From NCBI GenBank assembly GCA_003669585.1, contig QWOQ01000017.1:414259-478258 (forward strand): DNA of 64,000 bases, read 5' to 3'. Shown here one piece after another: positions 49,528 to 60,042 of the stretch. Positions within the stretch are counted from its first letter, which is position 1. Each line of letters starts with the position of its first letter. The notes under the pieces were generated by a model. The model worked only from the letters and a program-made list of their open reading frames with translations, ran no database searches and was not told where the DNA came from. A program made the translations under genes and the position numbers. This stretch comes from Planctomycetota bacterium. Lineage in GTDB: Bacteria; Planctomycetota; Planctomycetia; Pirellulales; UBA1268.

Positions 49528-50694
49528 ATGCCCACATTAACCAAATCCCAGTCGCATCATTGCACTCAGGCACACGATACCGATCACTTGCCGCGAGTGG
49601 TAATTGATCTCGAAAGACTTCGCCATATCAACTGTGGCCTAGGACGTTTTTCGCTTGAACTGGGCCTTGAGATTCTCAAATCAGCTCAGGGACGAGTGCA
49701 GCCTCTATTATTTGCGCCGAAGACTGCGGCCCGATATTTCGCTGGCCAGACATTTGAGCGAATCGATGTGGCTCCATGGAAAAAAGAGGCTGTGCTGCGA
49801 ATGGTGCGGCCACTGGTGCAACCCTTGCTGCCAAAGTCAAAAGTGAGCCTCTGGCACGTAACCCATCAGACGTCACGATACTTGCCGCTAGACGCCCGCG
49901 TTCCGATTGTGCTCACGATTCACGACTTAAACTTTCTGCATACGGCACCTCACGACGATCAGTTAAAAAACATGAATCGTAAACTGGCCGATATTCAGCA
50001 AAGAGTAAACCGAGCGGCGGCCATCGTCACCGATTCAGAGTATGTCGCCCAAGATGTAAAGGATCACGTTGTTCTGGGTGGCAGACCTGTACACGTGGTG
50101 CCGCTGGGACTCTCCAAGCCATGTGCCGCATCGAACATTCGGCCGGAATTTGCTCCGTCGGGATCGTTTTTGCTCAGCGTTGGAAATGCTTTAGCCCATA
50201 AAAATTTTCACGTGCTTTTTGATTTGCTGGAAAATCTACCCGGTCAGCGGCTTGTCGTCGCCGGTAAAAAAGCGACGCCGTATGGAGAATTTTTAGAACG
50301 TGAAGTAATCCGCAAGGGACTGGCGGATCGCGTGATTTTTCCTGGCGAAGTATCCGATGCCGATCGGCAATGGCTCTACGAACACTGCGAGGCATTTTTA
50401 TTTCCATCACTCACGGAAGGCTTTGGATTTCCGGTGCTTGAAGCGATGCAATGCGGTAAGCCCGTCTTCATGTCGCGTCGCACAAGTCTGCCTGAGATTG
50501 CTGGCACGTGCGGCTTTTATTTCGATACGTTCAATCCCGCGAACATGGCGGCAGCCTACTGGGCCGGTATGAGTGCATTTCACGCGGATCCAGGATTTGC
50601 GGCCAAGACGATGGCTCATGCGGCTACGTTTTCATGGGTTCAAACGGCTCAGAGTTATGTACGCATTTACGAGCAGATTCTGGCGGCATCGTAA
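49528..50694 (+). CDS. Glycosyltransferase family 4
   Basis: LPRVVIDLERLRHINCGLGRFSLEL; LSVGNALAHKNFHVL; FPSLTEGFGFPVLEAMQCGKPVFMSRRTSLPEIAG. Confidence 0.9.
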   Translation: MPTLTKSQSHHCTQAHDTDHLPRVVIDLERLRHINCGLGRFSLELGLEILKSAQGRVQPLLFAPKTAARYFAGQTFERIDVAPWKKEAVLRMVRPLVQPLLPKSKVSLWHVTHQTSRYLPLDARVPIVLTIHDLNFLHTAPHDDQLKNMNRKLADIQQRVNRAAAIVTDSEYVAQDVKDHVVLGGRPVHVVPLGLSKPCAASNIRPEFAPSGSFLLSVGNALAHKNFHVLFDLLENLPGQRLVVAGKKATPYGEFLEREVIRKGLADRVIFPGEVSDADRQWLYEHCEAFLFPSLTEGFGFPVLEAMQCGKPVFMSRRTSLPEIAGTCGFYFDTFNPANMAAAYWAGMSAFHADPGFAAKTMAHAATFSWVQTAQSYVRIYEQILAAS

Positions 50695-50846
50695 GGAGCG
50701 TTCAGGAGTTTGTTCATTCACTCGGTTTGATACGACCTTTGCTTCAACGCATGGTGAATGTCGTCAGCCGGTGAGCAATGTGAAAAGAAAAGCCGATTCG
50801 TTTTCCAACCATCTCTCAATAATCTGTGTTCCGCCAGAGTTTTCTG

Positions 50847-52016
50847 ATGTCCACAATGCAACCCAGCCGGCTTCCTCGTGTTGTAATTGATGTTGAAAAA
50901 CTGAGAAACATTCATTCTGGTCTCGGTCTGTTCAGTCTCTCTTTGGCACGCGAGTTACTGAACCAACATCCCCAAACGATTCATCCTGTTCTGCTTGCCC
51001 GCCCTGGAATTCAGCAACACTTTGAGGGGCAATCGTTTGAGACAATCGAAGTCAAGGTTTGGCGAAAGGAAGAGATTTCAAAATATATACGACCAATGGT
51101 TCGACCTTTTTTTGGGAAACCGAAATACGATTTATGGCATGTCACCAATCAAATGTCGAAATACATGCCCTTGGATCCACGAGTGCCAGTGGTTCTCACA
51201 ATCCACGATTTAATTCTCTTGGACGTTGGTGGGCCTGCAAAAGTTCTGAGGCAACGATCTTCTTTGCAAGCAAAAATTGATCGTGCTTCGGTTGTGACAA
51301 CCGATTCACAGCATGTCGCAGATGAGGTTATGTCGCGGTTTGATCTGGGAAACCGTTCTCTTCGGGTGGTGCACCTGGGGCTTTCGAAGCCGTGTCAGGC
51401 TTCTCAGGAAAGACCCGGATTTCTGGATCCGGGGCCATTTCTGTTTTCGATCGGCAACATGCTACCGCATAAAAATTTTCATGTATTGATTGAATTTGTG
51501 TTGCGAATGCCGAATCTCCGCATTGTGATTGCTGGAAAAAAAGACACCACCTACGGCGGATTTGTACGGCGAGAGGTGAAGCAGCGAGGGCTCGTCGATC
51601 GAATTATTTGTCCGGGTGAAGTTTCCGATTCGATTCGGCAGTGGCTCTATGAACATTGCGACGCATTTTTATGTCCATCGATTGCGGAAGGGTTTGGGTT
51701 TCCGGTACTCGAGGCGATGCAGTGCGGCAAACCGGTCTTTTTATCAAAACAAACGAGTCTGCCAGAAATCGGCGGTGACGTTAGTTTTTACTGGGATTCG
51801 TTCAACCCGGATTCGATGGCAAGCGTTTTTCAAACTGGAATGCATATCTTTCAGTCAGAGAGAGGTTATGCGCAGAAACTCTGCAACCACGCAGCGAATT
51901 TCTCATGGAGCAATACCTGTAAAAACTATCTTCGTGTTTACAAAGAAGCACTCGACGGAAACTTTCATCACGAGCCTTCTGAAAACATCAAAAAAGCAGA
52001 AGTTTCAGAGAGTTGA
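50847..52016 (+). CDS. Glycosyltransferase family 4, paralogue of preceding gene
   Basis: LPRVVIDVEKLRNIHSGLGLFSLSL; FSIGNMLPHKNFHVL; CPSIAEGFGFPVLEAMQCGKPVFLSKQTSLPEIGG. Confidence 0.9.
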   Translation: MSTMQPSRLPRVVIDVEKLRNIHSGLGLFSLSLARELLNQHPQTIHPVLLARPGIQQHFEGQSFETIEVKVWRKEEISKYIRPMVRPFFGKPKYDLWHVTNQMSKYMPLDPRVPVVLTIHDLILLDVGGPAKVLRQRSSLQAKIDRASVVTTDSQHVADEVMSRFDLGNRSLRVVHLGLSKPCQASQERPGFLDPGPFLFSIGNMLPHKNFHVLIEFVLRMPNLRIVIAGKKDTTYGGFVRREVKQRGLVDRIICPGEVSDSIRQWLYEHCDAFLCPSIAEGFGFPVLEAMQCGKPVFLSKQTSLPEIGGDVSFYWDSFNPDSMASVFQTGMHIFQSERGYAQKLCNHAANFSWSNTCKNYLRVYKEALDGNFHHEPSENIKKAEVSES

Positions 52017-52255
52017 CCCAACGAACTTTGATTGTGAAAGCCATAATATCGTTAAAAAGAAGACCTAAAGTGATCTTCTCTGGCTATCAATGAGTCGCTA
52101 TTTTCTGGTTCCCGATGATCATCGAACAAGAGCGCAAGAAACAAGGCAAGGTAAATAAGTTTTTCTCTGTGGACTGTTTTCGGTGACAACGGTGACAACG
52201 ATGATTGGTCAACAGTCATACGAGTGAGCGAGTTTTTAGAGAAAGGGACTGTGCG

Positions 52256-53299
52256 ATGATGCGACGAGCATTAGTGACGGGCGTGACGGGGCAGGATGGT
52301 TCGTATCTCGCGGAGCTTCTGCTCTCCAAGGGGTATGAGGTGCACGGAATTGTACGTCGCTCAAGCTCCTTTGGAACGCAGCGCATCGAGCATCTTTACA
52401 ATCCACTTGAACACCAGCGCGGTTCGCTCAAGCTTCATTACGGCGACTTGTCAGATGGCAACGGCCTCGCTCGCACCATTCGGGAAGTCGCTCCGCACGA
52501 GGTTTATAATCTTGCGGCGCAAAGCCATGTGCGGGTGAGTTTTGATCAACCAACCTATACCGCCGACGTGACCGCGGTTGGCGTGCTTCGTCTGCTCGAA
52601 GCGATTCGCGATGTTCAGGATAGTTCGGGTCAGCAGATCCGTTTTTATCAGGCGTCGAGTTCAGAAATGTTTGGCAAGGTGGTGGAAACGCCGCAGAAAG
52701 AGACGACCCCTTTTTATCCGCGTTCGCCGTACGGTGTGGCGAAGCTCTATGCGCACTGGATCACAACAAACTACCGGGAAAGCTACGGCCTTTTTGCCTG
52801 CTGCGGCATTCTCTTCAATCACGAAAGTCCGCGTCGGGGCGAGACGTTTGTAACGCGAAAGATCACGCGCGCCGCCACTCGCATCAAGCTCGGTTTGCAA
52901 GACAAGCTCTTCCTGGGCAACCTCGATGCCAAGCGCGACTGGGGATTTGCCGGCGACTATGTCGAGGCGATGTGGCTGATGCTTCAGCAGGACGAACCGG
53001 ACGACTTTGTTGTGAGCACCGACGAGCTTTATTCGGTGCGTGAGTTTTGCGAAAAAACATTTTCTCGGCTGGGCCTCGACTACCAAGATTACGTCGAGAT
53101 TGATCCACGCTATTACCGACCCGCCGAGGTGGAACTGCTCTTGGGAAGCAGTGAGAAGGCCCGTTCAAAGCTCGGCTGGAAACCAAAAACGAGCTTTGAC
53201 CAGCTTGTCGACATGATGGTCGCGGGAGACATGCAACTGGCGCAGCGAGAAAGCATGTCGGCCGGGCAGGCGTTGCCGCACTTTTTCAAGGCCGCGTAA
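52256..53299 (+). CDS. gmd: GDP-mannose 4,6-dehydratase
   Basis: [90 protein letters not shown]. Confidence 0.97.
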   Translation: MMRRALVTGVTGQDGSYLAELLLSKGYEVHGIVRRSSSFGTQRIEHLYNPLEHQRGSLKLHYGDLSDGNGLARTIREVAPHEVYNLAAQSHVRVSFDQPTYTADVTAVGVLRLLEAIRDVQDSSGQQIRFYQASSSEMFGKVVETPQKETTPFYPRSPYGVAKLYAHWITTNYRESYGLFACCGILFNHESPRRGETFVTRKITRAATRIKLGLQDKLFLGNLDAKRDWGFAGDYVEAMWLMLQQDEPDDFVVSTDELYSVREFCEKTFSRLGLDYQDYVEIDPRYYRPAEVELLLGSSEKARSKLGWKPKTSFDQLVDMMVAGDMQLAQRESMSAGQALPHFFKAA

Positions 53300-53357
53300 C
53301 GATTTCAGGCATCGGCCGCTCACAACGGTTACGCTCTGTCGGGCAACGCAAAAGCCT

Positions 53358-54758
53358 ATGCGACGAATCTATTTTGACATTACAGACGTCGTCACGTTTG
53401 CTCGCAAAAACAGCCGTGTGTCTGGGATTCAGCGAGTACAAGCACGGTTGGTCGGCCTGCTCGCGGAGCACTACGGCGGAGAGGTCATTCGATGCCTGTA
53501 TTGGGATTTTCTGAAAGGTTGTTGCTATGAGTGCTCGGCTACTGGTCTTTTTGAAAGCAAAGAATTCTCGGCGGAAGATCTCCTGTCGAAGCTTGGTCTC
53601 TTTGAAGAGTCGGGAATTTTGGGGAGTGCAATCAGGAAGCATGCCAAGGCCTACAGCCGCAATTCTCTCGTCCAGTTTTTTAGAAAGATCTATCTTCGCC
53701 TCGTTGCAAAGATAGATCCGCAGCGTTTGATTGCGATGGGAGTTTCTGCTCCACGGACAGCGTCAATGTGTGCAACGGTAGAGCGAAAGCCATTGCGCCA
53801 ACTCGTTGTCGAAGACGCTATCGTGCTGATGGGAGCACATCGGCTGCACCGTCAAGTGCGTCGCTTGGTTAGCGATCATCGCCTTCGGGGAGGAGAGGTG
53901 AATCAAGTGATCTACGACCTCCTCCCACACCACTGGCCAGCGTACTTTCCCTCCAGGTTGGTTTCCAAATACAGATTATTTCTGCGTCAGAGCATTCAAG
54001 TGGTGACGCGCTATATCTGCATCTCCGAAAACACACGTCGAGACATGGAGAGCTATCTGCAAGAGCACGCTATGCATCGCGACGTTGTATCTCTCCCTCT
54101 GGCGCACGAATTTGCTGGCGTTTCAAGAAATGCACGAGATGTCAAAGCCACCAGCCAACAGGTTGCCCGCATCGTTGAAAGCAGGTTTATTCTCTGCGTG
54201 GGAACTCTTGAGATTCGGAAAAATGGCGTGGGCTTACTCAAGGCATGGCAGCACCTGATCCATCGGCTCGGCGATCGCGTGCCGCAGCTTGTGTTTGCGG
54301 GCAAGCGTGGCTGGCTCACCGAGAAGTTTGATTCACTTCTTGCGTGCGATGTGGCACTTGCAAACAAAGTGACCATTCTTGAAACCCCAACGGACTCGGA
54401 TCTTGTGGCACTCTATCAACGATGCCTGTTCACCGTGTACCCGAGCCTCGCTGAGGGATGGGGGCTTCCCATTGGCGAAGCTGCTTGGTTTGGAAAATAC
54501 TGCGTGACATCGATAACCACATCGATGCCGGAAGTCTGTGGCGACCTTGCTGACTCTGTAGACCCGTATAATCACGAACAGATTGCCGCTGTCATCGAGC
54601 GAGCCATCGACGACGATGCGTATCTTGTAAGCAAGGAAGAAGCCATTTCAAAAGCGCACCTTCGGACGTGGAGCGATGTTGCAGAAAATCTTTACAACGT
54701 CGTCGCTGGAAACCACATAAAAACATTTCAGGAGAAGGCCCCTTATGCAGCTCTCTGA
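53358..54758 (+). CDS. Glycosyltransferase family 4 (GIQRV-type)
   Basis: NSRVSGIQRVQARLVGLLAEHYGG; FILCVGTLEIRKNGVGLLKAWQHL; YPSLAEGWGLPIGEAAWFGKYCVTS. Confidence 0.88.
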   Translation: MRRIYFDITDVVTFARKNSRVSGIQRVQARLVGLLAEHYGGEVIRCLYWDFLKGCCYECSATGLFESKEFSAEDLLSKLGLFEESGILGSAIRKHAKAYSRNSLVQFFRKIYLRLVAKIDPQRLIAMGVSAPRTASMCATVERKPLRQLVVEDAIVLMGAHRLHRQVRRLVSDHRLRGGEVNQVIYDLLPHHWPAYFPSRLVSKYRLFLRQSIQVVTRYICISENTRRDMESYLQEHAMHRDVVSLPLAHEFAGVSRNARDVKATSQQVARIVESRFILCVGTLEIRKNGVGLLKAWQHLIHRLGDRVPQLVFAGKRGWLTEKFDSLLACDVALANKVTILETPTDSDLVALYQRCLFTVYPSLAEGWGLPIGEAAWFGKYCVTSITTSMPEVCGDLADSVDPYNHEQIAAVIERAIDDDAYLVSKEEAISKAHLRTWSDVAENLYNVVAGNHIKTFQEKAPYAAL

Positions 54759-54913
54759 GATGCATTCGAGCCACACTCCGGCCCGATTACCCTTCAAGCA
54801 AAGCATTAAAATGATCTTTCAGCAGCCTGACTGTTTTTATATCGTCTCCCCAGTTCAGGATCTCAGAGCATCGTTCCAGTAATTTTAGCCTCGGGACAAA
54901 CGGATTCCTCAAT

Positions 54914-56185
54914 ATGCATAAAAGAATCACTCACTGTCGCATCTGCAAAAATAGTGAACTCTCAGTAGTTGTCGATCTGGGGTCGCAGGCCCTCACGGGA
55001 GTGTTTCCAAAGAGCCGTGAAGAACACGTTCCGCATGGGCCGCTGGAGCTCGTCAAATGCACTGAGAAATCCGGCGGCTGCGGACTCGTTCAGTTACGGC
55101 ATTCCTACGAGCCTGAGCAGATGTATGGCGACAACTACGGCTATCGATCGGGCTTGAATCAATCGATGGTGAAGCACCTGCACCGTCGCGTTGAAGAGGC
55201 GAAAAGCCGAGTGCCTCTGGCGGCTGGCGACATCGTTCTCGACATCGGCTCGAATGACTCAACGACCCTTCGGGCGTATGGCCAGAACGGATACCGGCTT
55301 CTGGGAATCGATCCGTCGGCCGGAAAATTTCTGCACTATTATCCAGACTGGGTTGAATGCATCCCAGATTTTTTTGATGCGAAACTGTTTCAGGAGCGTT
55401 GTGGCCCAGGAAAAGCGAAGATCGTCACGTCGATCTCGATGTTCTATGACCTCGAAGATCCAACGGCATTTATGCGGCAGGTGCACGATGTGCTCGACGA
55501 TAATGGCATCTGGGTCTTTGAACAGAGCTATCTGCCGTTGATGGTTGAACGCAATGCGTACGACACAATCTGTCACGAACACGTCAGCTACTATGCTCTT
55601 CGGCAGATCGATTGGATGGCCCAGCGAGCAGGCTTTGAGATTCTGGATGTCGAATTGAATGACATCAACGGCGGCAGTTTCTGCGTAACCGTTGCCAAAA
55701 AAGGGTCCAGCCATCGGGCGCGCACCGAGCACGTTGCGTCGTTGCTTGAAAAAGAGCGGCAGCAGGGCTACGGCGGCCACCAACTCTACGACGATTTCCG
55801 TGGCAGGATCGTTGCGCATGGGGCACAGCTGACCCAAACAGTTCGCGACTTGCGTCGGGCCGGCAAGGTCGTCTGCGGCTACGGTGCTTCCACGAAGGGC
55901 AATGTACTCTTGCAATACTGCAACTTCACCGAGCGAGACATCCCAGTTATTGCAGAAGTGAACGAGGAAAAGTTTGGATGTTTTACTCCGCAGACGCGGA
56001 TTCCGATCGCGTCCGAGAAGGATGTTCAAGCCCATCGTCCAGATTATCTTCTCGTGCTCCCGTGGCATTTTCGTGACAACATCATCGCCCGCGAGCAAGA
56101 GTATCTTGGCCGGGGCGGCAGCCTGCTGTTTCCGCTACCAAGCATTGAAGCTGTCGGTACGGCGCAGCGTCGGCAGGCAGCGTAA
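54914..56185 (+). CDS. Class I SAM-dependent C-methyltransferase (Methyltransf_13/SAM/14 architecture)
   Basis: CRICKNSELSVVVDLGSQALTGVFP zinc-binding N-terminus; VLDIGSNDSTTLRAYGQNGYRLLGIDPSAGKF; GYGASTKGNVLLQYCN. Confidence 0.92.
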   Translation: MHKRITHCRICKNSELSVVVDLGSQALTGVFPKSREEHVPHGPLELVKCTEKSGGCGLVQLRHSYEPEQMYGDNYGYRSGLNQSMVKHLHRRVEEAKSRVPLAAGDIVLDIGSNDSTTLRAYGQNGYRLLGIDPSAGKFLHYYPDWVECIPDFFDAKLFQERCGPGKAKIVTSISMFYDLEDPTAFMRQVHDVLDDNGIWVFEQSYLPLMVERNAYDTICHEHVSYYALRQIDWMAQRAGFEILDVELNDINGGSFCVTVAKKGSSHRARTEHVASLLEKERQQGYGGHQLYDDFRGRIVAHGAQLTQTVRDLRRAGKVVCGYGASTKGNVLLQYCNFTERDIPVIAEVNEEKFGCFTPQTRIPIASEKDVQAHRPDYLLVLPWHFRDNIIAREQEYLGRGGSLLFPLPSIEAVGTAQRRQAA

Positions 56186-56192
56186 GTGCAAA

Positions 56193-56225
56193 GTCTGCCA
56201 AGGCCCACCGGGGGGGCTTTGGCAG
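56193..56225 (+). promoter_or_regulatory. Intergenic hairpin immediately upstream of multidomain GT gene
   Basis: TCTGCCAAGGCCC (56193-56205)/GGGCTTTGGCAGA (56213-56225), 13-bp stem with one G-U; no U-tract; about 20 nt before ATG 56244. Confidence 0.5.
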
Positions 56226-56243
56226 ATCACTTGAGGAGGCGCG

Positions 56244-59200
56244 ATGAGTGCGTATTCGTTAAAAGGCTTTGAGCGGCAGTGCATTCGGCCAGTGCTCGGC
56301 GCAGTGCGGCGAGGCGTCACTCGGTGCGGCGGTGCTCCTTTGGTCGCTGGGACGGCGGTGGCTCTGCAGTCATTGAAGCACGTATCACGATTGTTGCGGC
56401 GGCAAGTAAAGTCGCTGCGTCGTACACGCACGATTCAGTGGGACGATTTAGGATTTGGTTCAATTGCTGTCGAGGCAGGTGAGCTATCTCAGGGTTACCC
56501 TTTTGGTGTGGGCGAACGAACGATTTACCTCTTTGTTGGCCACACGGCTTCTCTTCCAATAAACACAGGCGTCCAGCGTGTGGTGCGGGAACTTGCGTCG
56601 TCCATGGTGGCCCGCCACGAGCAGGTTCGTTTTGTGAAGTGGAGCGAATCGCTGCGGCAGTGTGTGCTGATCGACGCCACAGAGCGTGACCATCTCGCCC
56701 AGTGGAACGGGCCGGCAGTCGGGCCCGAGGAGAGAGCTTTCTACAAGCAGGCACACGGCGCAAACGTAGCGTTTTCAAAGCATAGCCGGGCCGAGCACCA
56801 CTGGCTTGTTGTGCCGGAGGTAACGCTTCAAATCAGTGGACTGGTATCGCAGACGGCGATGCTCATCGATTGGGCTCGCGAATGGGGCCTGCGAACAGGG
56901 TTTCTCTTTTACGATGCGATCCCGCTCCTGCGAGCCGAATACAAAAGAATCTCCGCTGCGCATGCGGAATATATGCGGCAACTGTTTCTGGCCGATTGTG
57001 TCTGGCCAATCACGCAGTGGTCGGCAGACTCTCTCTCGGGCTTTTGGCATCGGGAGCTTTTGGCCGATGCGGCCAGCATGCCACCAGTGGTTGTGATCCG
57101 GCTGCCCGGAACCGGTTTGGCGGATGGACGGCCCCCGAATCAGCCAAGAGCAAGCGATTCATTGCCGCCTACGATTCTATGCGTTGGTTCAATCGAGCCT
57201 CGAAAACAACAGTTCGAGTTGGCTGCCTGGTTTATCAACTACAAGCTGCGGCACCCAGGCAGCCCGTGGCAATTGAAGTTTGTCGGCAATATCAATCGGG
57301 AAAACCGTGAGGCCTTCCAGCGGCTGCTAGCCTCCGAGAGCAGTTTGCATTTTCTCAAAGCAGCCTCAGACGAGCAGCTGTGCCAGTCCTATTTGGAATC
57401 AGCGTTTACTGTTTTTCCATCGGTCGAGGAAGGTTTTGGTCTGCCGATTGTAGAAAGTCTTGCTTTTGGAAAGCCGTGCGTGTGTGCAAACTTTGGCGCC
57501 ATGGGGGAGGTGGCGGCCGGGGGTGGGTGTCTTACGGTTGATACTCAGAATCAGGAGCTTCTTGGCGATGCGATTGAGTCGCTCATGGCTGACCCATCTG
57601 CGATTGAACGCCTCACCGCAGAAGCGATTCGCCGCAAAGGAAGCACGTGGGCAGAATATGCAGATGCTTTATCAGCTTCGCTAGCTCAGGACGGCAGTGC
57701 CCGCTCTGCCGTAGGCACGATCTATTACTGGATCGACGCGACTGTTTCATTTTCTGGAAACACTGGCATTCAACGGGTAGCAAGGCAGCTTGCGCGAGGG
57801 TTACTGGAGCAGGGCGCTCGGCTCATACCAGTAAAATATGGCGAAAAGGGGCAGGTGGTGGCTGTCAGCGACGCAGAGCTGCGACTGTTTTCACAGTGGA
57901 ATGGTCCACCGCCATCGGCGTGGACGGCGTGGCAGGATCTCTCGCTTGCGGTTGCCGGTCGCGATTGGTTTGTGATGCCGGAGCTGCCGCTCAATCGATC
58001 TGCCCAGCAGCGAGAGAGCATTCTCTCTCAGGCTCACTTGGCGGGCCTGCGCTGCGCGGCCGTTTTTTTTGATGCGATCCCATGGAAAATGCGGGGTATC
58101 TATCCAACAAACTTTGCAGATGCCCACAGAGCCTCGATGGAGCAGCTTGCCGCGTACGATCTGGTGCTGCCAATATCGCAGCACAGCCGCAACGATTTGG
58201 TGGCATTTCTTGGGGCAGCAATCGAGCGTCCCGTTGGCCTCGAGCAGTTTATCAAGGCTGCCGTTTTGCCGGGTGAATTTCCCGAATGTCGGCGCGTGTA
58301 TGAGCCTAAGATCGCAGGCGATACCATCACAGTGCTTGCCGTTGGCACGGTGGAACCCAGAAAAAATCACTTAAACCTGCTGGCTGCTTTCGCCGCCGCC
58401 GCTGATCAGAGCAGGGTGAAGTTGCAGCTTGTCATCGCAGGCTCCGGTGATTCGTTTGATCCAGATCACGCCGCAGCCGTGCAGGCATTGATTGGTCATC
58501 GCACCGACATTCACTGGCTGCAAAACGTGGATGATGGTCGTCTGCAGGAGCTGTATGCGGAGTGCGACTTCACGATTTATCCATCCATTGAGGAGGGCTT
58601 TGGTTTGCCCATTCTCGAAAGCCTTTGGCATGCGAGGCCTTGCGTTTGCGCCAACTTTGGTGCGATGGATGAGGTGGCAAAGGGCGGTGGCTGTCTGCTG
58701 GTTGATACGCGAAGCGTTTTGGAAATCACTGAAGCGATCGTGCGGCTGGCCGAAGACCCAGCCGAACGGCAGCGGCTGGCTCAAGATGCCACGAAACGGA
58801 ATCTGAAAACCTGGCGGCACTATGCCAGCGAGGTGCTTGAGCGATTGGGAGAGGCACCCGGAAATATCGCGATCCCTTCGAAGCCCGTGCGGATAGGGCC
58901 CATGCAACTCCCGGCCCGCCCAAAGCTTTCGGTTTGCATCAGCACATACAACCGTGCGGCGTGGCTCGATGCCAGCCTGCGAAACTGGGTGCAGATCAAT
59001 CCGCAGCCTCGAGAGGATGTGGAGTTGCTGGTGTGTGATAATGCATCCACCGACGATACTCCGGCCGTTGTAAAACGCTACGCATTTCGTAGCGACCTCA
59101 CCTCTCACCGCAACGCAGTCAACGTCGGCATGCTGGGCAACCTCCGTGAAACCGCACAGCGGGCGCGGGGCGACTACGTTTGGATTATTGGCGACGACGA

Positions 59201-60014
59201 TCTCATTCTTCCGGAGAGCATCGCCAATATCCTCGCCATGCTGCGCGCACACCCAAGGATTCCGCTGGTCTATCTCAACTACGCAACTACGTCGGTGGGC
59301 GATGCCAGAACAATCACAGACTTCAAGGCATTTTGTGCAAGAGCTAAGCCAATCGTGCCGGCAGAGGCGAATCGCTTTGGACCGATTCGAACGATCTGCG
59401 CCCGCAATGAGAATTTCTTCACGGCTATTTATGCCTGCGTGTTCAGACGCGACCACGCCATGCGCGCGTATTCTCGCAGCACGCAGGGGCGGGCCTTTGC
59501 CTCGCTCGCGGCGTGTGTTCCAACCACGTGTCACGTCCTGGAGCACATGATGGATGAGCCTGGAGTTTGGATGGGCGGTCCCCAGATTGTGATCAATACA
59601 AATGTGTCTTGGATGCGTTATGCACCCCTTTGGATTCTGGAACGGGTGCCGGAAATCTACGACTGCGCCGAGCGACGGGGCGCTGCTGCCTCCGATGTGG
59701 ATCGCTGGCGGCGGCACACGCTCAAAGCCGTTCCGAAATTTTTTGCCGAGATCTATGAAAATGACGCTGCAGGCAACGCCCCCTATTTTCAAGCGGCTCG
59801 GGTTCTGCGGCGATTCAAGCACCTGCCCGAATTTGTGGATGTGGAATCTGAGCTTTGCGACACCTACACATCCGCATGGCAGCGAGGCCATCCGCAGGCA
59901 GGGCACTCTCCGCATCTTCTTTTCCCAAAGATCAGGCACCGCCTGCCAAGAGCAGGTTCAGTGAAAACTTCGGATTTAAAAAACAAACATTTGGGTGAGC
60001 CAACGGTGGCTTGA
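56244..60014 (+). CDS. Three-domain glycosyltransferase fusion (GT4-GT4-GT2), 1256 aa
   Basis: NTGVQRVVRELA ... YPSVEEGFGLPIVESLAFGKPCVCANFGAMGEVA-type block; NTGIQRVARQLA ... YPSIEEGFGLPILESLWHARPCVCANFGAMDEVA; then LSVCISTYNRAAWLDASLRNWV...DNASTDDTPAVV GT2 domain. Confidence 0.9.
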   Translation: MSAYSLKGFERQCIRPVLGAVRRGVTRCGGAPLVAGTAVALQSLKHVSRLLRRQVKSLRRTRTIQWDDLGFGSIAVEAGELSQGYPFGVGERTIYLFVGHTASLPINTGVQRVVRELASSMVARHEQVRFVKWSESLRQCVLIDATERDHLAQWNGPAVGPEERAFYKQAHGANVAFSKHSRAEHHWLVVPEVTLQISGLVSQTAMLIDWAREWGLRTGFLFYDAIPLLRAEYKRISAAHAEYMRQLFLADCVWPITQWSADSLSGFWHRELLADAASMPPVVVIRLPGTGLADGRPPNQPRASDSLPPTILCVGSIEPRKQQFELAAWFINYKLRHPGSPWQLKFVGNINRENREAFQRLLASESSLHFLKAASDEQLCQSYLESAFTVFPSVEEGFGLPIVESLAFGKPCVCANFGAMGEVAAGGGCLTVDTQNQELLGDAIESLMADPSAIERLTAEAIRRKGSTWAEYADALSASLAQDGSARSAVGTIYYWIDATVSFSGNTGIQRVARQLARGLLEQGARLIPVKYGEKGQVVAVSDAELRLFSQWNGPPPSAWTAWQDLSLAVAGRDWFVMPELPLNRSAQQRESILSQAHLAGLRCAAVFFDAIPWKMRGIYPTNFADAHRASMEQLAAYDLVLPISQHSRNDLVAFLGAAIERPVGLEQFIKAAVLPGEFPECRRVYEPKIAGDTITVLAVGTVEPRKNHLNLLAAFAAAADQSRVKLQLVIAGSGDSFDPDHAAAVQALIGHRTDIHWLQNVDDGRLQELYAECDFTIYPSIEEGFGLPILESLWHARPCVCANFGAMDEVAKGGGCLLVDTRSVLEITEAIVRLAEDPAERQRLAQDATKRNLKTWRHYASEVLERLGEAPGNIAIPSKPVRIGPMQLPARPKLSVCISTYNRAAWLDASLRNWVQINPQPREDVELLVCDNASTDDTPAVVKRYAFRSDLTSHRNAVNVGMLGNLRETAQRARGDYVWIIGDDDLILPESIANILAMLRAHPRIPLVYLNYATTSVGDARTITDFKAFCARAKPIVPAEANRFGPIRTICARNENFFTAIYACVFRRDHAMRAYSRSTQGRAFASLAACVPTTCHVLEHMMDEPGVWMGGPQIVINTNVSWMRYAPLWILERVPEIYDCAERRGAAASDVDRWRRHTLKAVPKFFAEIYENDAAGNAPYFQAARVLRRFKHLPEFVDVESELCDTYTSAWQRGHPQAGHSPHLLFPKIRHRLPRAGSVKTSDLKNKHLGEPTVA

Positions 60015-60042
60015 CCGAACACCTCTAACGGAGCACTTGTTC

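Noticed and set aside
58371-59939. 522-aa minus-strand ORF antisense to the GT fusion
   Set aside because: Long but low-plausibility composition; the plus strand encodes unmistakable glycosyltransferase domains
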